Shown here piece by piece: positions 32,673-42,443 of a stretch of DNA of 64,000 nucleotides. The DNA comes from Phocaeicola fibrisolvens (GTDB lineage Bacteria > Bacteroidota > Bacteroidia > Bacteroidales > Bacteroidaceae): NCBI RefSeq assembly GCF_025567125.1, contig NZ_JAOQJI010000012.1, positions 1 to 64,000 on the forward strand, read 5' to 3'. The position numbers and the translations under genes are program-made. Numbering within the stretch: the first letter of the stretch is position 1; every line of letters begins with the position of its first letter. Below the pieces are notes generated by a model that was not told the origin of the DNA, did not search any database, and saw nothing but the letters and a program-made list of their open reading frames with translations.

Positions 32673-35507
32673 ATGGAATATAATTTCAGAGAAATTGAAA
32701 AAAAATGGCAGCAGAGATGGGTGGACCGAAAGACCTATAAGGTTGTCGAAGATGAATCCAAAAAGAAGTTCTATGTGTTGAACATGTTCCCTTATCCTTC
32801 GGGAGCCGGTCTTCACGTAGGTCATCCGCTGGGATACATTGCCAGTGACATTTATGCACGCTACAAGCGTCTGCAGGGATTCAATGTGTTGAATCCGATG
32901 GGATACGATGCATACGGCCTGCCTGCCGAACAATATGCCATTCAGACGGGACAGCATCCGGCGGTCACTACTGCGGCTAATATCGCCCGCTATCGTGAGC
33001 AGTTGGACAAGATTGGTTTCTCGTTCGACTGGGACCGCGAAGTGCGTACCTGCGATCCGGGATATTACCACTGGACGCAGTGGGCTTTCCAGAAGATGTT
33101 CAACAGCTTCTATTGCAATTCTTGTCATAAGGCTCAGCCTATCAGCAAGCTGGTAGCACATTTTGAAAAGGAAGGTACCGAAGGTCTGGATGTAGCTTGC
33201 AGTGAGGAACTGCATTTTACAGCCGAAGAGTGGAAGGCAAAAACCGAAAAAGAACAGCAGGAAATCCTGATGAACTACCGTATTGCTTACTTGGGTGAAA
33301 CCATGGTAAACTGGTGTCCGGCGTTGGGTACCGTACTGGCCAACGATGAGGTGGTCGACGGGGTGTCTGAGCGTGGAGGCTATCCGGTGGTACAGAAGAA
33401 GATGCGCCAGTGGTGTTTGCGTGTGTCTGCCTATGCACAGCGTCTGCTCGACGGACTGGAAACGGTGGACTGGACCGATTCTCTGAAAGAGACTCAGCGT
33501 AACTGGATTGGTCGTTCAGAAGGTACGGAAGTCCGTTTCAAGGTGAAAGACAGTGATTTGGAATTTACTATCTTTACGACCCGTGCCGATACCATGTTTG
33601 GGGTGACTTTCATGGTACTTGCACCTGAAAGTGAACTGGTTCCGCAGTTGACTACCGAAGCACAGCGTGCGGAAGTGGAAGCTTATCTGGAACGCACAAA
33701 GAAACGTACCGAGCGTGAACGTATTTCCGACCGTCGGGTAACCGGTGTGTTCAGTGGCTCGTATGCCGTGAATCCGTTTACGGGTGAGTCCGTTCCGGTA
33801 TGGATCAGTGATTATGTATTGGCCGGATATGGTACAGGTGCCATCATGGCCGTACCTGCACACGACAGCCGTGACTATGCGTTTGCCAAGCATTTCAATC
33901 TGCCGATTGTCCCGTTGGTAGAAGGTTGCGATGTGAGTGAGGAAAGTTTTGATGCCAAGGAAGGTATTGTCTGCAACTCTCCGAAAGCCGGTGTGACTCC
34001 TTATTGCGACTTGACCTTGAACGGTCTGACCATCAAGGAAGCCATTGCCGCTACCAAGAAATATGTAAAAGAACATAACCTGGGACGTGTGAAAGTGAAT
34101 TTCCGCTTGCGCGACGCCATCTTCTCTCGTCAGCGTTACTGGGGTGAACCGTTTCCGGTTTACTATAAGGACGGTATGCCGTACATGATTGACGAGTACA
34201 AACTTCCATTGGAATTGCCGGAAGTCGCCAAATTCTTGCCGACCGAAAGCGGGGAACCTCCATTGGGACACGCTACCCGCTGGGCATGGGATGTGGAAAA
34301 AGGTGAAGTGGTGGAAAACTCCAAGATTGATAATGTTACGGTGTTCCCACTTGAACTGAATACCATGCCGGGATTTGCCGGTTCAAGTGCTTATTATTTG
34401 CGCTACATGGACCCGCACAACGACAAGGAACTGGTTTCTGAAAAAGCTGACCGCTACTGGCAGAATGTTGACCTCTATGTGGGAGGTACGGAACATGCGA
34501 CCGGTCACTTGATTTATTCTCGTTTCTGGAACAAGTTCTTGTTCGACCTGGGTGTCAGCATCAAGGAAGAACCGTTCCAGAAGCTGGTGAACCAAGGAAT
34601 GATTCAGGGTCGAAGCAACTTTGTATATCGTATCAAGGATACCAATACGTTTGTGTCACTGGGCTTGAAAGACCAGTATGACGTGACTCCGCTGCACGTG
34701 GATGTGAACATTGTATCCAACGACGTACTGGATGTGGAAGCTTTCAAGAATTGGCGTCCGGAATACCACAATGCAGAATTCATCCTCGAAGACGGCAAAT
34801 ATATCTGCGGTTGGGCAGTGGAAAAGATGAGTAAGTCCATGTACAATGTGGTCAACCCGGATATGATTGTAGAACGTTATGGAGCCGATACCTTGCGTAT
34901 GTACGAAATGTTCCTCGGTCCGGTGGAACAGTCCAAACCGTGGGATACCAATGGTATCGACGGGGTACACCGTTTCCTGAAGAAACTCTGGAACCTGTTC
35001 TATGACCGTCAGGGCACTTTCTTGCCTGCCGAAGGAGAGGCGACCAAGGAAGAACTGAAATCCATTCATAAGCTGATTAAGAAGGTGACTGGCGATATTG
35101 AAACCTTCTCTTACAATACGTCCATCAGTGCGTTCATGATTTGTGTGAACGAACTGACTGCCTTGAAGTGCCGCAACAAGGAAGTGATGAGTAACCTCGT
35201 TATCCTTCTGGCTCCGTTTGCTCCTCACTTGGCAGAAGAATTGTGGGAAGCACTGGGTCACACCACTTCTGTATGCGATGCGCAGTGGCCGGCATTCAAC
35301 GAAGAATACCTGAAGGAAGACAGCGTGAAATACACCATTTCGTTCAACGGAAAGGCTCGTTTCACTATGGAATTCCCTGCCGATGCCGACAATGAAACCA
35401 TTCAGGCTGCGGTAATGGCCGAAGAACAGTCGCAGAAATGGATTGACGGCAAAACACCGAAGAAGGTGATTATTGTGCCGAAGAAGATTGTGAATATTGT
35501 ACTTTGA
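32673..35507 (+). CDS. leuS: Leucyl-tRNA synthetase
   Basis: The 944-residue class I synthetase charges tRNA-Leu and proofreads misacylated products. Visible are the HIGH-type motif HVGH at residues 48-51 (YPSGAGLHVGHPLGY), the editing domain (about 225-430, with FTTRADTMFGVTFMV and AVPAHDSRDYAFA), the KMSKS loop VEKMSKSMYNVVNPD, the anticodon-binding domain and a C-terminal domain ending in KKVIIVPKKIVNIVL. It is somewhat longer than E. coli LeuS (860), as is usual for Bacteroidetes. Confidence 0.97.
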   Translation: MEYNFREIEKKWQQRWVDRKTYKVVEDESKKKFYVLNMFPYPSGAGLHVGHPLGYIASDIYARYKRLQGFNVLNPMGYDAYGLPAEQYAIQTGQHPAVTTAANIARYREQLDKIGFSFDWDREVRTCDPGYYHWTQWAFQKMFNSFYCNSCHKAQPISKLVAHFEKEGTEGLDVACSEELHFTAEEWKAKTEKEQQEILMNYRIAYLGETMVNWCPALGTVLANDEVVDGVSERGGYPVVQKKMRQWCLRVSAYAQRLLDGLETVDWTDSLKETQRNWIGRSEGTEVRFKVKDSDLEFTIFTTRADTMFGVTFMVLAPESELVPQLTTEAQRAEVEAYLERTKKRTERERISDRRVTGVFSGSYAVNPFTGESVPVWISDYVLAGYGTGAIMAVPAHDSRDYAFAKHFNLPIVPLVEGCDVSEESFDAKEGIVCNSPKAGVTPYCDLTLNGLTIKEAIAATKKYVKEHNLGRVKVNFRLRDAIFSRQRYWGEPFPVYYKDGMPYMIDEYKLPLELPEVAKFLPTESGEPPLGHATRWAWDVEKGEVVENSKIDNVTVFPLELNTMPGFAGSSAYYLRYMDPHNDKELVSEKADRYWQNVDLYVGGTEHATGHLIYSRFWNKFLFDLGVSIKEEPFQKLVNQGMIQGRSNFVYRIKDTNTFVSLGLKDQYDVTPLHVDVNIVSNDVLDVEAFKNWRPEYHNAEFILEDGKYICGWAVEKMSKSMYNVVNPDMIVERYGADTLRMYEMFLGPVEQSKPWDTNGIDGVHRFLKKLWNLFYDRQGTFLPAEGEATKEELKSIHKLIKKVTGDIETFSYNTSISAFMICVNELTALKCRNKEVMSNLVILLAPFAPHLAEELWEALGHTTSVCDAQWPAFNEEYLKEDSVKYTISFNGKARFTMEFPADADNETIQAAVMAEEQSQKWIDGKTPKKVIIVPKKIVNIVL

Positions 35508-35518
35508 GTTTTTTAATT

Positions 35519-35575
35519 GTCATCCGGGATAGACGGATTGGAATATCCGTTCTGTCCCGGATGATTTTTATTTGT
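35519..35575 (+). terminator. Terminator of leuS
   Basis: A long stem: CATCCGGGATAGACGGAT with ATCCGTTCTGTCCCGGATG, followed by ATTTTTATTT. Confidence 0.85.
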
Positions 35576-35577
35576 GT

Positions 35578-36474
35578 ATGGAAACATTATTGAAGAAGAA
35601 ATTAGGGAGAGAGTCAAGGGACTATCTGGCCATAACCTTTGGCCTGATTTGTTATTCTATTGGCTGGGCGGCCTTCATGCTTCCGTATCAGATTACGACA
35701 GGAGGAGTGACGGGTATCGCTGCCATTATTTATTATGCGACGGGCATTGAAATCCAGGTTTCTTATTTTGTAATCAATGCGGTTTTTCTGGGGTTTGCCT
35801 TGAAAATATTGGGGCCGAAATTCAGTATCAAGACCATTTTTGCCATCTTTATGCTGACCTTCCTGCTCTGGTTTTTCCAGATGATTCTGAAGGATGAAAA
35901 CGGGAACCTGCCGCAGCTGTTGGGACCTGGACAAGACTTCATGGCTTGTGTGATAGGAGCTGGTCTGCTGGGCTTCGGTATCGGTATTGTCTTCTGTAAC
36001 AACGGAAGTACGGGAGGTACGGATATCATTGCATGGATTATTAACAAGTATAAGGACGTTACTTTGGGACGGATGATGATGTATTGTGATATTGTCATCA
36101 TTTCTTCGTGCTACTTTATCTTTCACGACTGGCGCAGGGTTTTGTTCGGCTTCTGTGTCTTGTTTATCATGAGCATCGTGATTGATTATGTCATCAACAG
36201 CACACGCCAGTCTGTACAGTTCCTGATATTTTCCCGCAAGTATGAAGAAATAGCGGAAGGTATTGCTACTAAAATTGATCGGGGAGTTACTTTATTAGAT
36301 GGGAAAGGATGGTATAGTAAGCAGGAAATTAAGGTAGTAGTCGTTTTGGCTAAAAAGAGAGAGTCGCTCGATATTTTCCGTCTGGTAAAAGATATCGACC
36401 CGAATGCGTTTGTGTCACAAAGTAATGTGGTAGGAGTCTATGGGGAAGGCTTCGATAAACTTAAAGTAAAATAA
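35578..36474 (+). CDS. YitT-family membrane protein (DUF161/DUF2179)
   Basis: A 298-residue protein with five or six N-terminal membrane helices (about 20-200) and a C-terminal cytoplasmic DUF2179 domain (about 215-298) with KGWYSKQEIKVVVVLAKKRE and FVSQSNVVGVYGEGF. Motifs in the membrane part are LPYQITTGGVTGIA and NNGSTGGTDIIAWI. The ATG at 35578 is used; the frame stays open 6 bp further to a TTG. The family's transport substrate is not established. It starts right after the leuS terminator. Confidence 0.88.
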   Translation: METLLKKKLGRESRDYLAITFGLICYSIGWAAFMLPYQITTGGVTGIAAIIYYATGIEIQVSYFVINAVFLGFALKILGPKFSIKTIFAIFMLTFLLWFFQMILKDENGNLPQLLGPGQDFMACVIGAGLLGFGIGIVFCNNGSTGGTDIIAWIINKYKDVTLGRMMMYCDIVIISSCYFIFHDWRRVLFGFCVLFIMSIVIDYVINSTRQSVQFLIFSRKYEEIAEGIATKIDRGVTLLDGKGWYSKQEIKVVVVLAKKRESLDIFRLVKDIDPNAFVSQSNVVGVYGEGFDKLKVK

Positions 36475-36505
36475 ACATTTCCCTAAGATAATTAAAATAA
36501 AAGTA

Positions 36506-36547
36506 GGTTTTCCCGTTAAATTTGTTTTATCGGGAAAACTTTTTTTA
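36506..36547 (+). terminator. Terminator of the YitT-family gene
   Basis: Stem GTTTTCCCG / CGGGAAAAC around a 15-base loop, followed by seven or more T. Confidence 0.8.
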
Positions 36548-36585
36548 TTTTGTACTTTAAAGAATGTGATACTTAAATCTATAGC

Positions 36586-39177
36586 GTGAAAAAAATATTC
36601 AAACTTATTCTGATGGCAATGTCGTTTTTTATCGCTGCTTTCGGAAATCATGTAGAGGGGAAAAATTTATCTCAGATTCGTCAGTTGCATACGGGCTGGG
36701 AGTTTTCAATGTACGGCAGTCACGAATGGTTGTCTGCCGAAGTCCCGGGTACGGTTCATCAGGATTTGCTGGCTCATGACAAATTGCCCGATCCTTTTTA
36801 TGGCATGAATGAGGAGAAAATACAGTGGGTGGAAAAAGAAGACTGGCTGTATCGGACGTCGTTTGTGGTGAGTGAGGAAGAGATGAGTGCAGAAGGTACG
36901 TTTCTGGTATTTGAAGGATTGGATACTTATGCGGACGTTTTTTTAAACGGTGCGTTGTTGCTGAAGGCAGACAATATGTTTGTCGGTTATCGGGTTCCTG
37001 TCAAATCCGTATTGAAAAAGGGTGAAAACAAACTGGTGATACGTTTCCGTTCACCCATTTGGGAGGCGATGCCCCAATGGGAAAGTAACGGATTCGATTA
37101 TCCGGCAGACAACGACCATTTCCCACAGAAGTTAAGTGTGTTTACCCGTAAAGCTCCCTATTCTTATGGCTGGGATTGGGGAATCCGTATGGTGACTTGC
37201 GGAATCTGGCGTCCTGTGTATCTGGAGTTTGTCAATAAGGCGGTGGTAGAGGATTATTTTGTGCATCAGACCTCGGTCAGTGCAGTCCGTGCAGAGGTAG
37301 ACAATCAGATAGAGATAAATAATATAGGCAATGACAGGCAGCAGGCTTTGGTCCGCGTCACTTACCGCTATCCTGGAGAAACAGATAAAAGCGTTGAAAA
37401 GAAGGTAGAGCTACAGCCAGGACAGAATAACGTATCGCTTCCTTTGTCGGTAGAATCCCCGCATCTTTGGATGCCCAACGGCTGGGGAGAGCCTGCGTTG
37501 TATGAGTTTGAAGCGTCGGTGTGGGTCGACGGACAACAGGTTTCGCAGAAAAGTCATCAGATAGGGTTCCGGCAGGTACGTGTGGTACAAGAGAAGGACA
37601 AAGAAGGAATGAGTTTCTATTTTGAGGTGAACGGCGTTCCGATGTTTGCCAAAGGTACCAACCTGATTCCTTCCGATGCCTTGCTTCCGCGGGTGACTCG
37701 TGCCCGTTATGCGCGTTTGTTGGAAGATGCACAAATCTCTCACATGAATATGATACGTGTGTGGGGAGGAGGCATTTATGAAGATGATGCCTTCTTTGAA
37801 GAGGCCGATAAGCGGGGAATCCTCATCTGGCAGGATTTTATGTTTGCTTGTACCACGTATCCGCACGATTCGGCTTTCCTGCATCGGGTATCGGAAGAAG
37901 CCGAATACAATATCAAACGGTTGCGGAATCATGCCTCATTGGCTATGTGGTGTGGCAACAATGAGATTTATGAAGGCTTGCGTTATTGGGGCTGGAAAGA
38001 AAAATATACACCGGAAGTCTATCAGCAGATGCTGGAGGGATACGATGTGCTTTTCCGCCACCTTCTTCCGGCAAAGGTGAAAGAGCTGGACCCGGGACGA
38101 TTCTATCTGGAGGGTTCTCCCTATGAAGCCAACTGGGGAAGACCGGAAAGCTGGAAGATAGCCGACAGCCACAACTGGGGCACTTGGTATGGCCAGAAAC
38201 CTTTCGAGAGCCTGGATGCGGAAATTCCCCGGTTTATGAGCGAATATGGGTTTCAGGCCTTCCCGGAAATGAAGACCATCCGTACGTTTGCTTCTCCGGA
38301 AGACTATGAGCTGGAATCGCCGGTGATGAACGCACATCAGAAGAGTACCATCGGGAATGCCTTGATAAAAAAGACGATGGCCCTCTATTATCCGGTACCG
38401 GAGAAGTTTGAGGACTTGGTGTATATGGGACTTGTCTTGCAAGGGCAGGGTATGCGTCATGGCATGGAAGCGCATCGGCGGAATCGCCCGTATTGTATGG
38501 GGAGTTTGCCTTGGCAGTTGAATGATAGCTGGCCGGTGGTTTCCTGGTCGGCTATCGACTATTACGGTAACTGGAAAGCCATGCAGTACCAGACCCGACG
38601 AGCTTTTGCTCCTGTGTTGGTGAATGCCATTCGGGAAGGCGAAAAATTGCGCGTGTACGTGTTGTCCGATTGCCTGAAGGCAGAAAAAGTGACCTTGCAA
38701 CTGGAATGGACTGACTTCCAGGGAAAGATACATCGTCGGCAACAGGTAGAGGGAATGTTGCCGGTCAATGCTTCGGAAGTCTTTTATGAGGAAGACTGGC
38801 AGAAGGCTTTTGCAGCCTGTGATACGACGGCTTCCTACTTGCGCATGACATTAAAGGGAAAACAAAGCCGGAAAGTGCTTTCGGACGAAGTGTATTATCC
38901 GGTATATCCTAAGTATCAGCATCTGCCACAAGCCAAGATTTCTTGTAAGAAAGTCCTGAAGGATGGAACTTGCGAACTGACGTTGAAGTCCAGCCAACTG
39001 GCCCGTGATGTATTTATAGAAATACCGGTGCAAGGAGTACGTTTTTCAGATAATTTCTTTGACCTGTTGCCGGGAGTGACCAAGAAAGTGACGGTAACTT
39101 CAGCCGATGGAAGTCCCGTGGAAGATTTTACGGTGGAAATACATCAGCTGAGTGACATTGCAAATTCTAATTATTAA
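36586..39177 (+). CDS. GH2 beta-mannosidase, exported
   Basis: An 863-residue GH2 enzyme. The GTG at 36586 is chosen because it gives a full signal peptide (MKKIFKLILMAMSFFIAAFG); the first in-frame ATG (36613) would lose its basic start. Domain order is the beta-mannosidase one: jelly roll (about 30-215, with YSYGWDWGIRMVTCGIW), Ig-like, TIM barrel with RVWGGGIYEDDAFFE and LIWQDFMFA, and C-terminal Ig-like domains. The acid/base is Glu460 in WCGNNE and the nucleophile Glu553 in MSEYGF. It would remove terminal beta-mannose, as at the core of N-glycans or from mannans. It is in one transcript with the GH20 gene 16 bp downstream. Confidence 0.92.
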   Translation: MKKIFKLILMAMSFFIAAFGNHVEGKNLSQIRQLHTGWEFSMYGSHEWLSAEVPGTVHQDLLAHDKLPDPFYGMNEEKIQWVEKEDWLYRTSFVVSEEEMSAEGTFLVFEGLDTYADVFLNGALLLKADNMFVGYRVPVKSVLKKGENKLVIRFRSPIWEAMPQWESNGFDYPADNDHFPQKLSVFTRKAPYSYGWDWGIRMVTCGIWRPVYLEFVNKAVVEDYFVHQTSVSAVRAEVDNQIEINNIGNDRQQALVRVTYRYPGETDKSVEKKVELQPGQNNVSLPLSVESPHLWMPNGWGEPALYEFEASVWVDGQQVSQKSHQIGFRQVRVVQEKDKEGMSFYFEVNGVPMFAKGTNLIPSDALLPRVTRARYARLLEDAQISHMNMIRVWGGGIYEDDAFFEEADKRGILIWQDFMFACTTYPHDSAFLHRVSEEAEYNIKRLRNHASLAMWCGNNEIYEGLRYWGWKEKYTPEVYQQMLEGYDVLFRHLLPAKVKELDPGRFYLEGSPYEANWGRPESWKIADSHNWGTWYGQKPFESLDAEIPRFMSEYGFQAFPEMKTIRTFASPEDYELESPVMNAHQKSTIGNALIKKTMALYYPVPEKFEDLVYMGLVLQGQGMRHGMEAHRRNRPYCMGSLPWQLNDSWPVVSWSAIDYYGNWKAMQYQTRRAFAPVLVNAIREGEKLRVYVLSDCLKAEKVTLQLEWTDFQGKIHRRQQVEGMLPVNASEVFYEEDWQKAFAACDTTASYLRMTLKGKQSRKVLSDEVYYPVYPKYQHLPQAKISCKKVLKDGTCELTLKSSQLARDVFIEIPVQGVRFSDNFFDLLPGVTKKVTVTSADGSPVEDFTVEIHQLSDIANSNY

Positions 39178-39193
39178 CCTTTATATTATCAAC

Positions 39194-41530
39194 ATGAGAC
39201 CATTTTCAAAAATGAATTGCTTGGGGTTGGCATTCGCAGGAATGCTGGCGACCTCGTGTACGGATAGTCCGACCGCTGTGGCAGACTATCAGATTGTGCC
39301 GATGCCATTGGAAATCACGGCGGCATCACAAGGCTCGTTTCTGCTGAAAAGTGGAGAAACGATTTACTATACTGCCGGAAATGAAAAGATGAAGAAGAAT
39401 GCCGAATTCCTGGCTACTTTCATCAAGGAACAGACGGGCATTACACTGAAAACACAAGAAGGTGATAAAGAGGAGGGTATTGTGCTGAAACTGGGGTTGG
39501 AAGCCAATTCTCCGGAAGCTTATCAGCTGACCGTAGACGGCAAGAAGGTGGTGATTACTGCTCCTTCGGAAGCCGGTGTGTTCTATGGCATCCAGACTTT
39601 GCGTAAGTCTGTGTCTGTGCACGAAGGAGGGGGCGCCATTGAATTGCCCGCCGTAGAAATCAACGACAGTCCGCGCTTCAGTTATCGTGGAATGATGCTC
39701 GACGTAGGCCGTCACATGTTTACCGTGGATGAGATTAAGACGTACATCGACATGCTGGCGTTGCATAACATCAACCGCTTCCACTGGCACCTTTCAGAAG
39801 ACCAGGGATGGCGTATTGAAATCAAGAAATATCCGAAGCTGACCGAAATCGGTTCCAAGCGTAGTGAAACGGTTATCGGACGCAACTCGGGCGAATACGA
39901 CGGAAAACCTTACGGCGGTTTCTATACCCAGGAACAGGCCAAGGAAATTGTGGCATACGCAGCAGAACGTTACATTACGGTAATACCGGAAATCGACATG
40001 CCGGGACACATGCAGGCAGCTTTGGCAGCTTATCCGGAACTGGGATGTACAGGTGGTCCGTATGAAGTATGGCGTATGTGGGGTATCTCCGACAATGTGC
40101 TTTGTGCCGGAAACGACAAGACCATCCAGTTTATCAAGGATGTGTTGGCTGAGATTATCGACATCTTCCCTTCTAAATATATTCATGTAGGTGGCGACGA
40201 ATGCCCGAAAGTGAAGTGGGAGACTTGTCCGAAGTGTCAGGCCCGTATCAAGGCTTTGGGTATCAAGGGCGACAGCAAGCATTCAAAGGAAGAATATTTG
40301 CAGAGCTATGTGATTCATGAAGCGGAGAAGTTCCTCACCGAGCATGGACGGAACATGATTGGATGGGATGAAATCCTGGAAGGTGGACTGGCTCCGAATG
40401 CCACAGTCATGTCTTGGAGAGGTGAAGCGGGAGGCATTGAAGCAGCCCGTCAGCAACACAATGTCATCATGACGCCGAATACTTACCTGTATTTCGACTA
40501 TTATCAGGCAAAGGATACCGACAATGAACCGCTGGCCATCGGTGGTTATCTGCCGATTGAAAGAGTGTACAGCTACGAACCGATGCCTGCTGCGCTTTCT
40601 CCGGAAGAACAGAAATACATCACGGGTGTGCAAGCCAATCTGTGGACTGAATACATTCCTACACTTGCACAGGCTCAGTACATGGTATTGCCGCGTATGG
40701 CAGCCCTTTGCGAAACCCAGTGGAGTGCTCCTGAAAAGAAGAAAGATTATCAGGGATTCCTGAAACGTACGGCTCGTTTGACCAAGATTTATCAGCTGAA
40801 GGGATGGAACTATGCGACTCATATCTTTGATGTGGACGTGAATATTGTGCCGAATCCGGAAACCGGTAAACTGGATGTCAGTGCCGCTACGATTGATGAG
40901 GCTCCGATATACTATACACTCGACGGAACCGAACCGACGGCTTCTTCTACCAAGTTTGAAGGTAAATTGAGTATTGATGCAGCTTGTGTATTGCGCATGA
41001 TGGCCGTGCGTCCGGAAGGCAATTCCTGTGTGACGCTCGACAGCATCTCGTTCAGCAAGTCTACTGCAAAACCGATTACGATGCTGCAGCCCATCAACAA
41101 GCCCTATGAGTTCAAGGGAGCGGTGACGTTGGTAGACGGTATGACCGGTAACCGGAACTACAAGACCGGCCGCTGGATTGCGTTCTACAAGAACGATATG
41201 GAAGCCGTCATCGATTTGAAGGAAGCTACGGAAATCAGTTCCATGACCCTGCGTACTTGTGTGGAAAAAGGCGACTGGATTTTCGATGCCAGAGGTATTA
41301 CGGTGGAGGTGTCTGATGACAACAAGACCTTCAAGAAAGTGGCTTCGGAAACTTACCCGGCCATGACCGAGAAGGATGCCAACCAGATTTATACGCATAC
41401 GCTGAAGTTTACACCGGTAAAGGCCCGCTATGTGAAAGTGACTGCTTTGTCTGAAAAGAATATTCCGGCATGGCATGGAGGAAAAGGCAACCCGGGTTAT
41501 CTGTTTGTGGATGAAATCGTATTGAACTAA
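39194..41530 (+). CDS. GH20 beta-N-acetylhexosaminidase, lipoprotein
   Basis: A 778-residue lipoprotein: MRPFSKMNCLGLAFAGMLATSC ends at the lipidated cysteine. Domains: GH20 N-terminal alpha/beta domain (about 30-155), GH20 catalytic barrel (about 158-500) with the catalytic pair Asp335-Glu336 in HVGGDECPK, a chitobiase/FN3-like domain (about 540-610) and a C-terminal F5/8-type (discoidin) sugar-binding domain (about 630-778). It removes terminal beta-linked GlcNAc or GalNAc. The ATG at 39194 is chosen over the earlier one at 39152, which overlaps the mannosidase gene and would add residues ahead of the signal. Confidence 0.94.
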   Translation: MRPFSKMNCLGLAFAGMLATSCTDSPTAVADYQIVPMPLEITAASQGSFLLKSGETIYYTAGNEKMKKNAEFLATFIKEQTGITLKTQEGDKEEGIVLKLGLEANSPEAYQLTVDGKKVVITAPSEAGVFYGIQTLRKSVSVHEGGGAIELPAVEINDSPRFSYRGMMLDVGRHMFTVDEIKTYIDMLALHNINRFHWHLSEDQGWRIEIKKYPKLTEIGSKRSETVIGRNSGEYDGKPYGGFYTQEQAKEIVAYAAERYITVIPEIDMPGHMQAALAAYPELGCTGGPYEVWRMWGISDNVLCAGNDKTIQFIKDVLAEIIDIFPSKYIHVGGDECPKVKWETCPKCQARIKALGIKGDSKHSKEEYLQSYVIHEAEKFLTEHGRNMIGWDEILEGGLAPNATVMSWRGEAGGIEAARQQHNVIMTPNTYLYFDYYQAKDTDNEPLAIGGYLPIERVYSYEPMPAALSPEEQKYITGVQANLWTEYIPTLAQAQYMVLPRMAALCETQWSAPEKKKDYQGFLKRTARLTKIYQLKGWNYATHIFDVDVNIVPNPETGKLDVSAATIDEAPIYYTLDGTEPTASSTKFEGKLSIDAACVLRMMAVRPEGNSCVTLDSISFSKSTAKPITMLQPINKPYEFKGAVTLVDGMTGNRNYKTGRWIAFYKNDMEAVIDLKEATEISSMTLRTCVEKGDWIFDARGITVEVSDDNKTFKKVASETYPAMTEKDANQIYTHTLKFTPVKARYVKVTALSEKNIPAWHGGKGNPGYLFVDEIVLN

Positions 41531-41554
41531 ACCTACAGTTCTTTTATAACGATA

Positions 41555-41592
41555 AAGGTCTGGCTTCCCGTATGGGGAGTCGGACCTTTTTT
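41555..41592 (+). terminator. Terminator of the mannosidase-hexosaminidase operon
   Basis: A 15-bp stem (41555-41569 with 41574-41588 approximately, G-U pairs included), loop GTAT, followed by TTTTTT. Confidence 0.8.
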
Positions 41593-41613
41593 ATGCAATT
41601 TTTGAAAGGAGCA

Positions 41614-41645
41614 TTTGAATTGTCGGCCGACGATATGTATCTTTG
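41614..41645 (+). promoter_or_regulatory. Promoter of rdgB
   Basis: TTTG (41614-41617), a 20-bp spacer and TATCTTTG (41638-41645), 32 bp before the ATG. A textbook Bacteroides promoter. Confidence 0.7.
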
Positions 41646-41677
41646 TACCTGTAAATGTGATTATTTAGAACAACTGC

Positions 41678-42265
41678 ATGATGAAAAAGAAGTTGGTTTT
41701 TGCCACGAACAATGCCCATAAGCTGGATGAAATATGTGCCATATTGGGTGAGAAAGTAGATATCTTGAGTTTGAAGGACATCCATTGCGAGGCAGATATT
41801 CCTGAAACGGCAGACACCTTGGAGGGAAATGCGGCACTCAAGGCGGAGTATATTTATCAGCACTACGGTCTGGATTGCTTTGCAGACGATACGGGTCTGG
41901 AAGTAGAGGCGTTGAACGGAGCACCCGGTGTGTATTCGGCACGCTATGCGGGCGGTGAAGGACACGATTCGGAGGCCAACATGAAGAAGTTGCTGACCGA
42001 ACTGGAAGGAAAAGACAACCGGAAGGCACAGTTCCGTACGGCCATCTGCCTGATAGAAGGCGGACAGTCGCACCTGTTTGAAGGAATCGTGAGAGGTGAA
42101 ATCATCCGGGAGAAACGGGGAGCCTCAGGCTTTGGGTACGATCCGGTGTTCATGCCCGAAGGCTATACCGAGACCTTTGCCGAGATGGGAGCAGAAGAAA
42201 AGAATAAAATCAGCCATCGGGCAAGAGCCGTACAGCATTTGTGTGAATACCTGAACCGGGAGTAA
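41678..42265 (+). CDS. rdgB: Non-canonical purine NTP pyrophosphatase (RdgB/HAM1)
   Basis: The 195-residue protein hydrolyses ITP, dITP and XTP to monophosphates, keeping them out of nucleic acids. The family start LVFATNNAHKLDEI, the metal and active-site motif FADDTGLEVEALNGAPGVYS, and GASGFGYDPVFMPEG are all present. The start could be either of two adjacent ATGs (41678 or 41681). It has its own promoter and terminator between the glycosidase operon and the SusC gene. Confidence 0.95.
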   Translation: MMKKKLVFATNNAHKLDEICAILGEKVDILSLKDIHCEADIPETADTLEGNAALKAEYIYQHYGLDCFADDTGLEVEALNGAPGVYSARYAGGEGHDSEANMKKLLTELEGKDNRKAQFRTAICLIEGGQSHLFEGIVRGEIIREKRGASGFGYDPVFMPEGYTETFAEMGAEEKNKISHRARAVQHLCEYLNRE

Positions 42266-42275
42266 CTGTATAATG

Positions 42276-42325
42276 AAGGTTGTGGACTTTTTCTACAGGT
42301 GTGTAGTCTTTCCACGACCTTTTTT
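42276..42325 (+). terminator. Terminator of rdgB
   Basis: Stem AAGGTTGTGGA / TCCACGACCTT with a smaller inner hairpin (CTACA/TGTAG), followed by TTTTT. Confidence 0.75.
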
Positions 42326-42443
42326 CGTAAGATAATATCTTAATTCGTTTATTATTAAAGTCTTATAAAATTAGGATTAAATAAAGGCATTTTGGCGTAT
42401 ATTTTGTTTACGGCTTTTTATAACAATAAACAATGAGCGTCAA

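Noticed and set aside
40283..41476. Open frame of 397 codons on the minus strand
   Set aside because: It lies fully antisense to the GH20 gene, whose protein is clearly conserved; the antisense product has no recognisable motif and is rich in His, Arg and Phe as expected of a shadow frame.
42398..42406. -7 box for the SusC gene (TATATTTTG)
   Set aside because: The spacing is one base too long for TAnnTTTG and no -33 element lies at the right distance; left unassigned.
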